A DNA stretch of 64,000 nt from Streptomyces sp. SS1-1 (GTDB lineage Bacteria > Actinomycetota > Actinomycetes > Streptomycetales > Streptomycetaceae). Below are positions 1 to 7,664 of the stretch, in pieces. The stretch spans positions 6,302,501 through 6,366,500 of the forward strand of contig NZ_WBXN01000004.1 in NCBI RefSeq assembly GCF_008973465.1. The letters are read 5' to 3'. Both the position numbers and the translations under genes were made by a program. The notes beneath the pieces are model-generated. The model made no database searches. It was not told the DNA's origin and saw only the letters and a program-made list of their open reading frames with translations. Each line of letters opens with the position of its first letter. Positions within the stretch are counted from its first letter, which is position 1.

Positions 1-41
1 CCCCGGTGCCCCGGTCTGTACCGGGCGGGTTTGTGGGCGGC

Positions 42-70
42 CCCGGCGATCCCCGATGATGATCGCCGGG
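42..70. terminator. hairpin, likely terminator of an upstream gene
   Basis: Perfect 10-bp arms cccggcgatc (42-51) and gatcgccggg (61-70) enclose a 9-nt loop. No T-run follows, which is usual for high-GC actinobacteria. It sits well upstream of the first gene of the window, so it probably ends transcription from a gene left of the window. This is an inference from the inverted repeat only. Confidence 0.5.
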
Positions 71-113
71 CGGCACCGGGCGAACCTTGTCGATCGTCAC
101 GCCGAACGGCCGG

Positions 114-144
114 TGAACGTCGGCTTCCCGTCATCCGATAGCCT
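114..144 (+). promoter_or_regulatory. weak candidate promoter for the first operon
   Basis: TGAACG (114-119) and TAGCCT (139-144) are separated by 19 nt and lie about 95 nt before the TTG start of the first gene. The -10 fits TANNNT; the -35 and the spacing are poor. It is the only plausible pair I saw in the leader. Confidence 0.25.
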
Positions 145-238
145 CTGCCGACACGCCGCCCGGCCGCCACCGGCAAGGGGCGCCGCCACCATGAACATGA
201 CCGGCGCGAGCACGCCGGCACCCAGGGAGTGAGTTCGG

Positions 239-2041
239 TTGCCGACCGCCATCCTCACCGGTCAGCCGGTCCCCGGATCGTCGATCGAGGGCGATCTGCG
301 GTCCCTCGGCTACGATGTCCGGACCGCCTCGGACCCGGCCGACGCCGAGACCCTTCTCGCCCAGGTCCCCGGTGACCAGCGCGTCGCCCTGGTCGACGCC
401 CGCTTCGTCGGCCACCTGCACGCCCTGCGGCTCGGCCTGACCGACCCCCGCTTCCCGCTCGCCGCGATCCCCGGCGCCGTCACCGCCCAGCCCGCCGGCC
501 GGCAGGCGCTCACCCGCGCCGTCGCCCGCGAGACCTCCGCCGGCGGCGGCACGGCGGTGGCCGTCGACAGCCTCGCCGACCGGGTCGCCACCGCCCTCGA
601 CACCGAGGGCACCGACGTGCACCGCCCCGAGCTCGGCAGCCTCGTCGCCGCCGTCCCGGAGGACCCGCAGGCCCGCAACGAGGCCCGGCAGTCCGTCGCC
701 TCCGTCGACGACGAGGCCATACGCCTGAAGTCGGCCGTGAAGGCCCGCGACGGCTTCTTCACGACCTTCTGCATCAGCCCCTACTCGCGCTACCTCGCCC
801 GCTGGTGCGCCCGGCGCGGCCTGACCCCCAACCAGGTCACCACCGCGTCCCTGATCACCGCGCTGATCGCGGCGGGCTGCGCGGCCACCGGCACCCGCGG
901 CGGCTTCGTCGCGGCCGGCCTGCTGCTGATCTTCTCGTTCGTGCTCGACTGCACCGACGGACAGCTCGCCCGCTACTCGCTGCAGTACTCCACGCTCGGC
1001 GCCTGGCTCGACGCCACCTTCGACCGGGCCAAGGAGTATGCCTACTACGCCGGGCTCGCCCTCGGCGCGGCCCGCGGCGGCGACGACGTGTGGGCGCTCG
1101 CCCTCGGCGCGATGGTCCTGCAGACCTGCCGGCACGTCGTGGACTTCTCCTTCAACGAGGCGAACCACGACGCCACCGCCAACACCAGCCCCACCGCCGC
1201 CCTCTCCGACAAGCTCGACAGCGTCGGCTGGACGGTGTGGGTGCGGCGGATGATCGTGCTGCCGATCGGCGAACGCTGGGCGATGATCGCCGTGCTGACG
1301 GCCCTCACGACTCCGCGCATCACCTTCTACGCCCTGCTCATCGGGTGCGCGTTCGCCGCCACGTACACCACGGCCGGCCGGGTCCTGCGCTCGCTGACCC
1401 GCAAGGCCCGCCGCACCGACCGGGCCGCCCAGGCCCTCGCCGAGCTCGCCGACTCGGGTCCGCTGGCCGAGACCGTCGCACGTCGCCTGCCCGGCCCGAA
1501 GCGTCCGACCGCCCTGATCAGTGCCGTTGCCGGCGCCGTCGCCGTCACGCTCGCCGCCTGGGGCTGGGGCCCCGAGTGGCCGGTCGTCCTGTTCGCCGTG
1601 CTGTACGCGCTGCTCGCGGGCGAGGCCGTGAGGCACCCCCTCAAGGGCGCCCTCGACTGGCTGGTCCCTCCGGTCTTCCGGGCCGCCGAGTACGGCACCG
1701 TCCTGCTGCTGGCGGCCAAGGCGGACGTCCAGGGAGCCCTTCCCGCGGCTTTCGGCCTGGTGGCGGCCGTCGCCTACCATCACTACGACACGGTGTACCG
1801 CATCCGCGGTGGCGCCGGCGCGCCCCCGGCCTGGCTGGTGCGCACCATCGGGGGGCACGAAGGACGGACCCTGCTCGTCACCCTCCTCGCCGCGGTGCTC
1901 ACCGCGTCGCAGTTCACGGTCGCGCTCACGGCACTCGCCGTGGCCGTGGCCCTGGTGGTGCTCGTCGAGAGCATCCGCTTCTGGGTGACCGCCCACAAGG
2001 GCGGCGCACCCGCCGTACACGATGAAGGAGAACCCGCATGA
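239..2041 (+). CDS. CDP-alcohol phosphatidyltransferase with N- and C-terminal extensions (DUF5941-type)
   Basis: A 600-aa membrane enzyme predicted to move a phospho-alcohol from a CDP-activated donor to an acceptor alcohol. The full family motif is present: D237-x2-D240-G-x2-A-R245, G254, D258 and D262, so all four metal or catalytic aspartates are kept. Residues 1-170 form a soluble domain I do not recognise. The C-terminal half has several hydrophobic segments and, as I recall, belongs to DUF5941. The start is TTG: an in-frame TGA lies just upstream at 230-232, and GGGAG precedes it at about 226. It opens a tightly packed seven-gene locus; the next gene starts inside its stop (ATGA). Family certain, substrate unknown. 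Confidence 0.87.
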   Translation: MPTAILTGQPVPGSSIEGDLRSLGYDVRTASDPADAETLLAQVPGDQRVALVDARFVGHLHALRLGLTDPRFPLAAIPGAVTAQPAGRQALTRAVARETSAGGGTAVAVDSLADRVATALDTEGTDVHRPELGSLVAAVPEDPQARNEARQSVASVDDEAIRLKSAVKARDGFFTTFCISPYSRYLARWCARRGLTPNQVTTASLITALIAAGCAATGTRGGFVAAGLLLIFSFVLDCTDGQLARYSLQYSTLGAWLDATFDRAKEYAYYAGLALGAARGGDDVWALALGAMVLQTCRHVVDFSFNEANHDATANTSPTAALSDKLDSVGWTVWVRRMIVLPIGERWAMIAVLTALTTPRITFYALLIGCAFAATYTTAGRVLRSLTRKARRTDRAAQALAELADSGPLAETVARRLPGPKRPTALISAVAGAVAVTLAAWGWGPEWPVVLFAVLYALLAGEAVRHPLKGALDWLVPPVFRAAEYGTVLLLAAKADVQGALPAAFGLVAAVAYHHYDTVYRIRGGAGAPPAWLVRTIGGHEGRTLLVTLLAAVLTASQFTVALTALAVAVALVVLVESIRFWVTAHKGGAPAVHDEGEPA

Positions 2042-2790
2042 TCGGCCTCGTGCTGGCGGCCGGCGCCGGACGGCGTCTGCGCCCCTACACCGACAGCCTC
2101 CCCAAGGCTCTGGTGCCGGTGGGCCCCGCGGGCATAGAGGGCGAACCGACGGTTCTCGACCTCACCCTCGCCAACTTCGCGGAGATCGGCCTCACCGAGG
2201 TCGCGATCATCGTCGGCTACCGCAAGGAGGCCGTGTACGAGCGCAAGGCGGCGCTGGAGGCGAAGTACGGCCTCAAGCTGACCCTCATCGACAACGACAA
2301 GGCCGAGGAGTGGAACAACGCCTACTCCCTGTGGTGCGGCCGTGACGCCCTCAAGGACGGCGTGATCCTCGCCAACGGCGACACCGTGCACCCGGTCTCC
2401 GTAGAGAAGACCCTGCTCGCCGCCCGTGGCGAGGGCAAGAGGATCATCCTCGCCCTGGACACCGTGAAGTCGCTGGCCGACGAGGAGATGAAGGTCGTCG
2501 TCGACCCCGCCAAGGGCATGACGAAGATCACCAAGCTGATGGACCCCGCCGAGGCCACCGGCGAGTACATCGGCGTCACCCTCATCGAGGGCGACGCCGC
2601 CCCCGAGCTGGCCGACGCCCTGAAGACGGTCTGGGAGACCGACCCGCAGCAGTTCTACGAGCACGGCTACCAGGAGCTCGTGAACCGCGGCTTCCGGATC
2701 GACGTGGCGCCGATCGGCGACGTCAAGTGGGTGGAGATCGACAACCACGACGACCTCGCCCGTGGACGGGAGATCGCGTGCCAGTACTGA
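2038..2790 (+). CDS. NTP transferase, phosphocholine/polyol-phosphate cytidylyltransferase-like
   Basis: A 250-aa single-domain nucleotidyltransferase. The N-terminus carries the signature LAAGAGRRLRP (residues 6-16) followed by a PKAL lysine, the usual nucleotide-binding loop of sugar- and LicC-type cytidylyltransferases. The fold continues with a predicted LANGDTV metal-binding strand. It overlaps the stop of the preceding CDP-alcohol transferase by ATGA and is followed by a glycerol-phosphate-dehydrogenase-like gene. Making a CDP-activated polyol for the two transferases of this locus is therefore the simplest role. The nucleotide (CTP or another) and the substrate cannot be read from the sequence. 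Confidence 0.85.
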   Translation: MIGLVLAAGAGRRLRPYTDSLPKALVPVGPAGIEGEPTVLDLTLANFAEIGLTEVAIIVGYRKEAVYERKAALEAKYGLKLTLIDNDKAEEWNNAYSLWCGRDALKDGVILANGDTVHPVSVEKTLLAARGEGKRIILALDTVKSLADEEMKVVVDPAKGMTKITKLMDPAEATGEYIGVTLIEGDAAPELADALKTVWETDPQQFYEHGYQELVNRGFRIDVAPIGDVKWVEIDNHDDLARGREIACQY

Positions 2791-3839
2791 CCCGGCTCAT
2801 CCCCTCGCCGGTCGTCGTGGACATCCGCCCGGGTGCCCTCGACGACCTGGCCTGCGTCCTCGCCGACGAACGCATCTCCCACTCCGGCAAGCTCGCCGTC
2901 GCCGTCAGCAACGGCTCCGGCGCCCGGCTGCGGGAGCGGCTCGCCCCCGCGCTGCCCGGCGCCTCCTGGTACGAGGTCGGCGGCGGCACCCTGGACGACG
3001 CGGTCCGGCTGGCCGGCGACATAAAGGCCGGCCACTACGACGCGGTCGTCGGTCTCGGCGGCGGCAAGATCATCGACTGCGCCAAGTTCGCCGCGGCCCG
3101 CGTGGGCCTGCCCCTCGTCGCCGTCCCGACGAACCTCGCGCACGACGGACTGTGCTCGCCGGTCGCCACGCTCGACAACGACGCCGGGCGCGGTTCCTAC
3201 GGTGTGCCGAACCCGATCGCGGTCGTCATCGACCTCGACGTCATCCACGAGGCCCCGGCCCGCTTCGTGCGCGCCGGCATCGGGGACGCGATCTCCAACA
3301 TCTCCGCCATCGCCGACTGGGAGCTCGCCCACCGCGTCAAGGGCGAGAAGATCGACGGCCTCGCCGCCGCGATCGCCCGCCAGGCCGGCGAGGCCGTCCT
3401 GCGGCACCCCGGCGGCATAGGGGACACCGGCTTCCTCCAGGTGCTGGCCGAGGCCCTGGTCCTCAGCGGTATCGCGATGTCGGTGTCGGGCGACTCCCGC
3501 CCCTCCTCCGGCGCGTGCCACGAGATCAACCACGCCTTCGACCTGCTGTTCCCGAAGCGCGCCGCCGCCCATGGCGAGCAGTGCGGACTGGGCGCGGCCT
3601 TCGCCATGTACCTGCGCGGGGCGCACGACGAGTCGGCCTTCATGGCCGAGGTGCTGCGCCGGCACGGCCTGCCCGTGCTGCCGAGCGAGATCGGGTTCAC
3701 GGACGACGAGTTCGTCCGCGCCGTGGAGTTCGCTCCGCAGACCCGGCCCGGCCGGTACACGATCCTCGAACACCTCGACCTGACAACCGACCAGATCAAG
3801 GACGTCTACGCCGACTATGTCAAGGCCATCGGTAGCTGA
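2778..3839 (+). CDS. glycerol-1-phosphate dehydrogenase-like (AraM/EgsA family) oxidoreductase
   Basis: A 353-aa iron-containing-alcohol-dehydrogenase-fold protein. GLGGGKIIDCAKF at about residues 93-105 is the NAD(P)-binding stretch. Metal-ligand candidates are Asp123 (in the AHDG motif), His248 and His265 (HGEQ). The NLAHDG, CHEINHAFD and HGEQCG pattern is that of sn-glycerol-1-phosphate dehydrogenases rather than ordinary alcohol dehydrogenases, so reduction of a dihydroxyacetone-phosphate-like keto-phosphate is likely. I chose GTG 2778, in frame and preceded by GGGAGA; it overlaps the upstream stop by 13 nt. It sits between the cytidylyltransferase and the second CDP-alcohol transferase, consistent with supplying the polyol phosphate. 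Exact substrate unknown. Confidence 0.85.
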   Translation: MPVLTRLIPSPVVVDIRPGALDDLACVLADERISHSGKLAVAVSNGSGARLRERLAPALPGASWYEVGGGTLDDAVRLAGDIKAGHYDAVVGLGGGKIIDCAKFAAARVGLPLVAVPTNLAHDGLCSPVATLDNDAGRGSYGVPNPIAVVIDLDVIHEAPARFVRAGIGDAISNISAIADWELAHRVKGEKIDGLAAAIARQAGEAVLRHPGGIGDTGFLQVLAEALVLSGIAMSVSGDSRPSSGACHEINHAFDLLFPKRAAAHGEQCGLGAAFAMYLRGAHDESAFMAEVLRRHGLPVLPSEIGFTDDEFVRAVEFAPQTRPGRYTILEHLDLTTDQIKDVYADYVKAIGS

Positions 3840-4596
3840 ACTACGCCCCGTCGTCCACCCCGCGGGGGTGAAGGACCGGCGCAGCGGTGAGCACTGGATG
3901 GGACGCCTCTACATGCGCGAGGTGTCCCTGCGGGTCGACCGCTACCTGGTGAACACCAGGGTCACGCCCAACCAGCTCACGTACCTGATGACCGTCTTCG
4001 GTGTCCTCGCGGCCCCGGCACTCCTCGTGCCGGGGATCGCGGGCGCCGTGCTGGGCGTCGTGTGCGTCCAGATGTACCTGCTGCTCGACTGCGTCGACGG
4101 CGAGATCGCGCGCTGGCGCAAGCAGTACTCCCTCAGCGGCGTCTACCTCGACCGGGTCGGCGCCTACCTCACCGACGCAGCCGTGCTCACCGGCTTCGGG
4201 CTGCGCGCCGCCGACCTGTGGGGCAGCGGCCGTATCGACTGGCTGTGGGCCTTCCTCGGCACGCTCGCCGCGCTCGGCGCCATCCTGATCAAGGCCGAGA
4301 CCGACCTCGTCGGCGTCGCCCGCCACCAGACCGGCAAGGAGCCGGTCAAGGAGGCCGCCGCCGAGATGCGCTCCTCGGGCATGGCGCTGGCCCGCCGGGC
4401 CGCCGCCGCCCTGAAGTTCCACCGGCTGATCCTCGGCATCGAGGCGTCGCTGCTCATCCTGGTCCTCGCCGTCGTCGACCAGGTCCGCGGCGACCTGTTC
4501 TTCTCCCGGCTCGGCGTCGCGGTGCTCGCCGGCATCGCCCTCGTCCAGACCCTGCTGCACCTGGTGTCCATCCTCGCCTCCAGCAGGCTGAAGTGA
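3817..4596 (+). CDS. second CDP-alcohol phosphatidyltransferase, one motif aspartate replaced
   Basis: A 259-aa membrane protein of the CDP-alcohol phosphatidyltransferase family with about six hydrophobic segments. The motif begins normally (D91-x2-D94-G-x2-A-R, then G108 and D112), but the fourth aspartate, usually the catalytic base four residues after D112, is Ala116. An Asp occurs four residues further on in the AYLTD stretch. The protein is either a divergent subclass or impaired. It starts inside the preceding gene (23-nt overlap) and its TGA overlaps the GTG of the glycosyltransferase, so it is translated as part of the same operon. Confidence 0.83.
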   Translation: MSRPSVAELRPVVHPAGVKDRRSGEHWMGRLYMREVSLRVDRYLVNTRVTPNQLTYLMTVFGVLAAPALLVPGIAGAVLGVVCVQMYLLLDCVDGEIARWRKQYSLSGVYLDRVGAYLTDAAVLTGFGLRAADLWGSGRIDWLWAFLGTLAALGAILIKAETDLVGVARHQTGKEPVKEAAAEMRSSGMALARRAAAALKFHRLILGIEASLLILVLAVVDQVRGDLFFSRLGVAVLAGIALVQTLLHLVSILASSRLK

Positions 4597-5474
4597 GCGC
4601 CATGAAGGTCGGCGCGGTCGTCATCACCATGGGCAACCGCCCCGAGGAGCTGCGCGCCCTGCTCGACTCGGTCGCCAAGCAGGACGGCGACGCGGTCCAG
4701 GTCGTCGTGGTCGGCAACGGCTCACCCGTTCCGGACGTCCCCGAGGGCGTCCGCACGATCGAGCTGCCCGAGAACATCGGCATCCCCGGCGGCCGCAACG
4801 TCGGCATCGAGGCGTTCGGCCCGAGCGGCCGGGACGTCGACGTGCTGCTCTTCCTCGACGACGACGGCCTGCTCGCCCGGCACGACACCGCCGAGCTGTG
4901 CCGCCAGGCCTTCGAGGCCGACCCGGCGCTCGGCATCATCAGCTTCCGCATCGCCGACCCCGAGACCGGGGTCACCCAGCGCCGGCACGTCCCGCGGCTG
5001 CGCGCCTCCGACCCGATGCGCTCCTCCCGGGTCACCACCTTCCTGGGCGGCGCCAACGCCGTGCGCACCCAGGTCCTCGCGGAAGTCGGCGGCCTGCCGG
5101 ACGCATTCTTCTACGCGCACGAGGAAACCGATCTGGCATGGCGGGCCCTCGACGCGGGCTGGATGATCGACTACCGGTCCGACATGGTGCTGTACCACCC
5201 CACGACCGCGCCCTCCCGGCACGCGGTCTACCACCGCATGGTCGCCCGCAACCGGGTCTGGCTCGCCCGCCGCAACCTGCCCGCGCCGCTGGTCCCCGTC
5301 TACCTCGGGGTGTGGCTGCTGCTCACCCTTCTCCGGCGTCCCTCGGGGCCCGCGCTGAAGGCATGGTTCGGGGGATTCCGGGAAGGATGGACGACTTCGT
5401 GCGGTCCCCGGCGTCCCATGAAGTGGCGTACGGTGTGGCGGCTGACCCGACTGGGCCGGCCTCCTGTCATCTGA
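4593..5474 (+). CDS. family 2 glycosyltransferase
   Basis: A 293-aa GT-A fold enzyme. The N-terminus gives the typical beta strand followed by NRPEELRALLDS; the metal-binding acidic motif LFLDDDG lies near residues 86-92, and the catalytic/base region HEETDLAWR near 176. The C-terminus has one hydrophobic segment (VPVYLGVWLLLTLL), suggesting membrane association. GTG 4593 is chosen because it overlaps the upstream stop (GTGA) and has AGG 5 nt before it; ATG 4602 is the alternative. In this locus it could decorate or build the CDP-alcohol-derived product before export. Donor and acceptor sugars unknown. Confidence 0.85.
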   Translation: MSAMKVGAVVITMGNRPEELRALLDSVAKQDGDAVQVVVVGNGSPVPDVPEGVRTIELPENIGIPGGRNVGIEAFGPSGRDVDVLLFLDDDGLLARHDTAELCRQAFEADPALGIISFRIADPETGVTQRRHVPRLRASDPMRSSRVTTFLGGANAVRTQVLAEVGGLPDAFFYAHEETDLAWRALDAGWMIDYRSDMVLYHPTTAPSRHAVYHRMVARNRVWLARRNLPAPLVPVYLGVWLLLTLLRRPSGPALKAWFGGFREGWTTSCGPRRPMKWRTVWRLTRLGRPPVI

Positions 5475-5573
5475 CAGGCTCGGCCCTGAGGAGCACCGGC
5501 CCGCACCCCGGCCGCAGGTACATGCCAGACCCGCACAGGGGGCTGCGCATCTCGATGACGAAAGTTTCGACTG

Positions 5574-6503
5574 GTGAGTGAGACAACGCACGACGGCCCG
5601 GTCGCGGTGAGCGCGCCGCCGTCGCCCGACGAGGGACTCACGGCGGCCGAGCTGGCCGCCAAGTACGGGCTGACCGTGAGCGGCGCCCGCCCCTCGCTGT
5701 TCGAGTACGTCCGGCAGCTCTGGGACCGGCGGCACTTCATCCTCGCGTTCTCGCGGGCGAAGCTGACCGCCCAGTACAGCCAGGCCAAGCTCGGGCAGCT
5801 CTGGCAGGTGGCCACCCCGCTGCTGAACGCCGCCGTGTACTTCCTCATCTTCGGCCTGATCCTGCAGGCCGACCGGGGCATGTCCCGCGAGGTCTACGTG
5901 CCGTTCCTGGTCACGGGCGTCTTCGTGTTCACCTTCACCCAGAGCTCGGTGATGGCGGGCGTCCGCGCGATCTCCGGCAACCTCGGACTGGTGCGCGCCC
6001 TGCACTTCCCGCGCGCCTCGCTGCCCATCTCCTTCGCGCTGCAGCAGCTCCAGCAGCTTCTCTTCTCGATGGTCGTGCTGTTCGTCGTGGCGGTCGCCTT
6101 CGGGAGCTACCCGTCGATGTCCTGGCTGCTGATCGTCCCGGTGCTGGTGCTGCAGTTCTTCTTCAACACCGGCCTCGCGATGATCATGGCCAGGGCCGGC
6201 GCCAAGACCCCCGACCTCGCCCAGCTGATGCCGTTCGTGATGCGCACCTGGATGTACGCGTCCGGCGTGATGTTCTCCATCCCGATCATGCTGGAGGGCA
6301 AGCCGGAGTGGATCGCCACGGTCCTGCAGTGGAACCCGGCCGCGATCTACATGGACCTCATGCGCTTCGCCCTGATCGACGGCTACGGCTCCTCGAACCT
6401 GCCGGACCACGTCTGGATGGTCGCGCTCGGCTGGGCCGTGCTGTTCGCCGCCGGCGGCTTCGTGTACTTCTGGAAGGCGGAGGAGAGGTACGGCCGTGGC
6501 TGA
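5574..6503 (+). CDS. ABC-2 type polysaccharide/teichoic-acid-like exporter permease
   Basis: A 309-aa inner-membrane protein with a roughly 60-residue cytoplasmic N-terminus and six hydrophobic segments, the layout of TagG/Wzm-type permeases. The region around SRAKLTAQYSQAKLGQLWQ matches the amphipathic helix before the first membrane segment in that family. A 99-nt gap separates it from the glycosyltransferase; the GTG start has only a weak GAAAG upstream, and a separate promoter in the gap is possible. It overlaps the ATPase gene by 8 nt, so the two form one transporter. Confidence 0.87.
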   Translation: MSETTHDGPVAVSAPPSPDEGLTAAELAAKYGLTVSGARPSLFEYVRQLWDRRHFILAFSRAKLTAQYSQAKLGQLWQVATPLLNAAVYFLIFGLILQADRGMSREVYVPFLVTGVFVFTFTQSSVMAGVRAISGNLGLVRALHFPRASLPISFALQQLQQLLFSMVVLFVVAVAFGSYPSMSWLLIVPVLVLQFFFNTGLAMIMARAGAKTPDLAQLMPFVMRTWMYASGVMFSIPIMLEGKPEWIATVLQWNPAAIYMDLMRFALIDGYGSSNLPDHVWMVALGWAVLFAAGGFVYFWKAEERYGRG

Positions 6504-7275
6504 CCAGAACGCCGGGGAGCGCGTCCCCACCGTCATCGCCGACGAGCTGCACATCGTGTACCGCGTCAACGGCGCCAAGTCCGGCAAGGGCAGCGCCACC
6601 GCCGCCCTGAGCCGCATCCTCAAGCGCGGCGAGGAGCGCGGGGTGCGCAAGGTGCACGCCGTGCGCGGTGTCTCCTTCGTCGCCTACCGGGGCGAGGCCA
6701 TCGGCCTCATCGGCTCCAACGGCTCGGGCAAGTCCACCCTGCTGCGGGCCATCGCCGGGCTGCTCCCGGCCGAGAAGGGCAAGGTCTACACCGACGGGCA
6801 GCCCTCGCTGCTCGGCGTGAACGCCGCCCTGATGAACGACCTCACCGGCGAGCGGAACGTCATATTGGGCGGGCTCGCCATGGGCATGACCCGCGAGCAG
6901 ATCAAGGCGCGCTACCAGGACATCGTCGACTTCTCCGGCATCAACGAGAAGGGCGACTTCATCACCCTGCCGATGCGCACCTACTCCTCCGGCATGGCCG
7001 CCCGGCTGCGGTTCTCCATCGCCGCCGCCAAGGACCACGACGTCCTCATGATCGACGAGGCGCTGGCCACCGGTGACCGCAAGTTCCAGAAGCGCTCCGA
7101 GAACCGCATCCGCGAGCTGCGCAAGGAGGCCGGCACGGTCTTCCTCGTCAGCCACAACAACAAGTCGATCCGCGACACCTGCAACCGCGTCCTGTGGCTG
7201 GAACGCGGCGAGCTCCGGATGGACGGTCCGACGGACGAGGTCCTCAAGGAGTACGAGAAGTTCACGGGCAAGTAG
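6496..7275 (+). CDS. ABC transporter ATP-binding protein (TagH/Wzt-like)
   Basis: A 259-aa ATPase with Walker A GSNGSGKST (about residues 72-80), the YSSGM signature (about 163) characteristic of polysaccharide exporters, Walker B VLMIDEAL (about 183-190) and the switch His in LVSHNN. It lacks the C-terminal carbohydrate-binding extension of Wzt proteins, so substrate choice probably does not depend on a non-reducing-end cap. It is the last gene of the locus and is followed by a strong hairpin terminator. Confidence 0.9.
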   Translation: MADQNAGERVPTVIADELHIVYRVNGAKSGKGSATAALSRILKRGEERGVRKVHAVRGVSFVAYRGEAIGLIGSNGSGKSTLLRAIAGLLPAEKGKVYTDGQPSLLGVNAALMNDLTGERNVILGGLAMGMTREQIKARYQDIVDFSGINEKGDFITLPMRTYSSGMAARLRFSIAAAKDHDVLMIDEALATGDRKFQKRSENRIRELRKEAGTVFLVSHNNKSIRDTCNRVLWLERGELRMDGPTDEVLKEYEKFTGK

Positions 7276-7311
7276 TCCACCCCGTGGTGGGCCGTGCGGC
7301 CCAGAACGCTT

Positions 7312-7350
7312 CGCGGGGCCCCGCCGGAACTGCTCCGGCGGGGCCCCGCG
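7312..7350 (+). terminator. strong intrinsic-type terminator hairpin
   Basis: A perfect 17-bp stem, cgcggggccccgccgga (7312-7328) paired with 7334-7350, closes a 5-nt loop. It lies 36 nt after the ABC ATPase stop and separates that locus from the hopanoid operon. Confidence 0.85.
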
Positions 7351-7446
7351 TCTGCAAAGGAAACGTCAACTCCGCCTGGTGTCAGGAATCTTGACGCCGA
7401 TCGGTGTGTTCTTGTGATGTGCAGGACACCCCCAGGAGCCGTGCAG

Positions 7447-7476
7447 CGTTGTACAACGTAAGCTGTACCGGTACCG
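7447..7476. promoter_or_regulatory. two perfect palindromes upstream of the hopanoid operon, candidate operator
   Basis: The gap between the terminator and the hopanoid genes holds a perfect 12-bp palindrome, CGTTGTACAACG (7447-7458), and 6 nt later a perfect 10-bp palindrome, GTACCGGTAC (7465-7474), itself overlapped by CGGTACCG (7469-7476). Centres are about 17 nt apart. This is a likely binding site for a dimeric regulator. TTGACG at 7391-7396 could be a -35, but no good -10 follows at the right distance. I see nothing else in the remaining bases up to about 7598. Confidence 0.4.
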
Positions 7477-7598
7477 AAACACGCAAGTGGGGCGATAAGG
7501 CGTGATGCCCGCCTCCGGGCCGCGGCACGGAGGCCCGGGCGGCGTGTCCGAAATAGTGCGCATCGGGTCTGCGGTGTAGAACGGGAGATGTGACGGCA

Positions 7599-7664
7599 AT
7601 GGCTACGGAAACTCCCCAGCTCCACGCAGCGTGCGCCGTCTTCGCGCCGGGCAGTCGACGATGA
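7599..7664 (+). CDS. possible 21-codon leader ORF before hpnC
   Basis: ATG 7599 opens a 21-codon frame beginning MATETPQLH and ending SRR. Its TGA overlaps the hpnC ATG (ATGA). GGGAG at 7583-7587 gives a usable Shine-Dalgarno at 11 nt. hpnC itself has no clear Shine-Dalgarno directly before its ATG, so translational coupling through this leader would make sense. No homology is claimed and it may be chance. Confidence 0.35.
   Translation: MATETPQLHAACAVFAPGSRR

Noticed and set aside
131..2020. Long open frame on the minus strand, antisense to the first CDP-alcohol transferase gene
   Set aside because: Composition is Gly/Arg/Asp-rich with no recognisable domain; it is a GC-bias shadow of the plus-strand gene.
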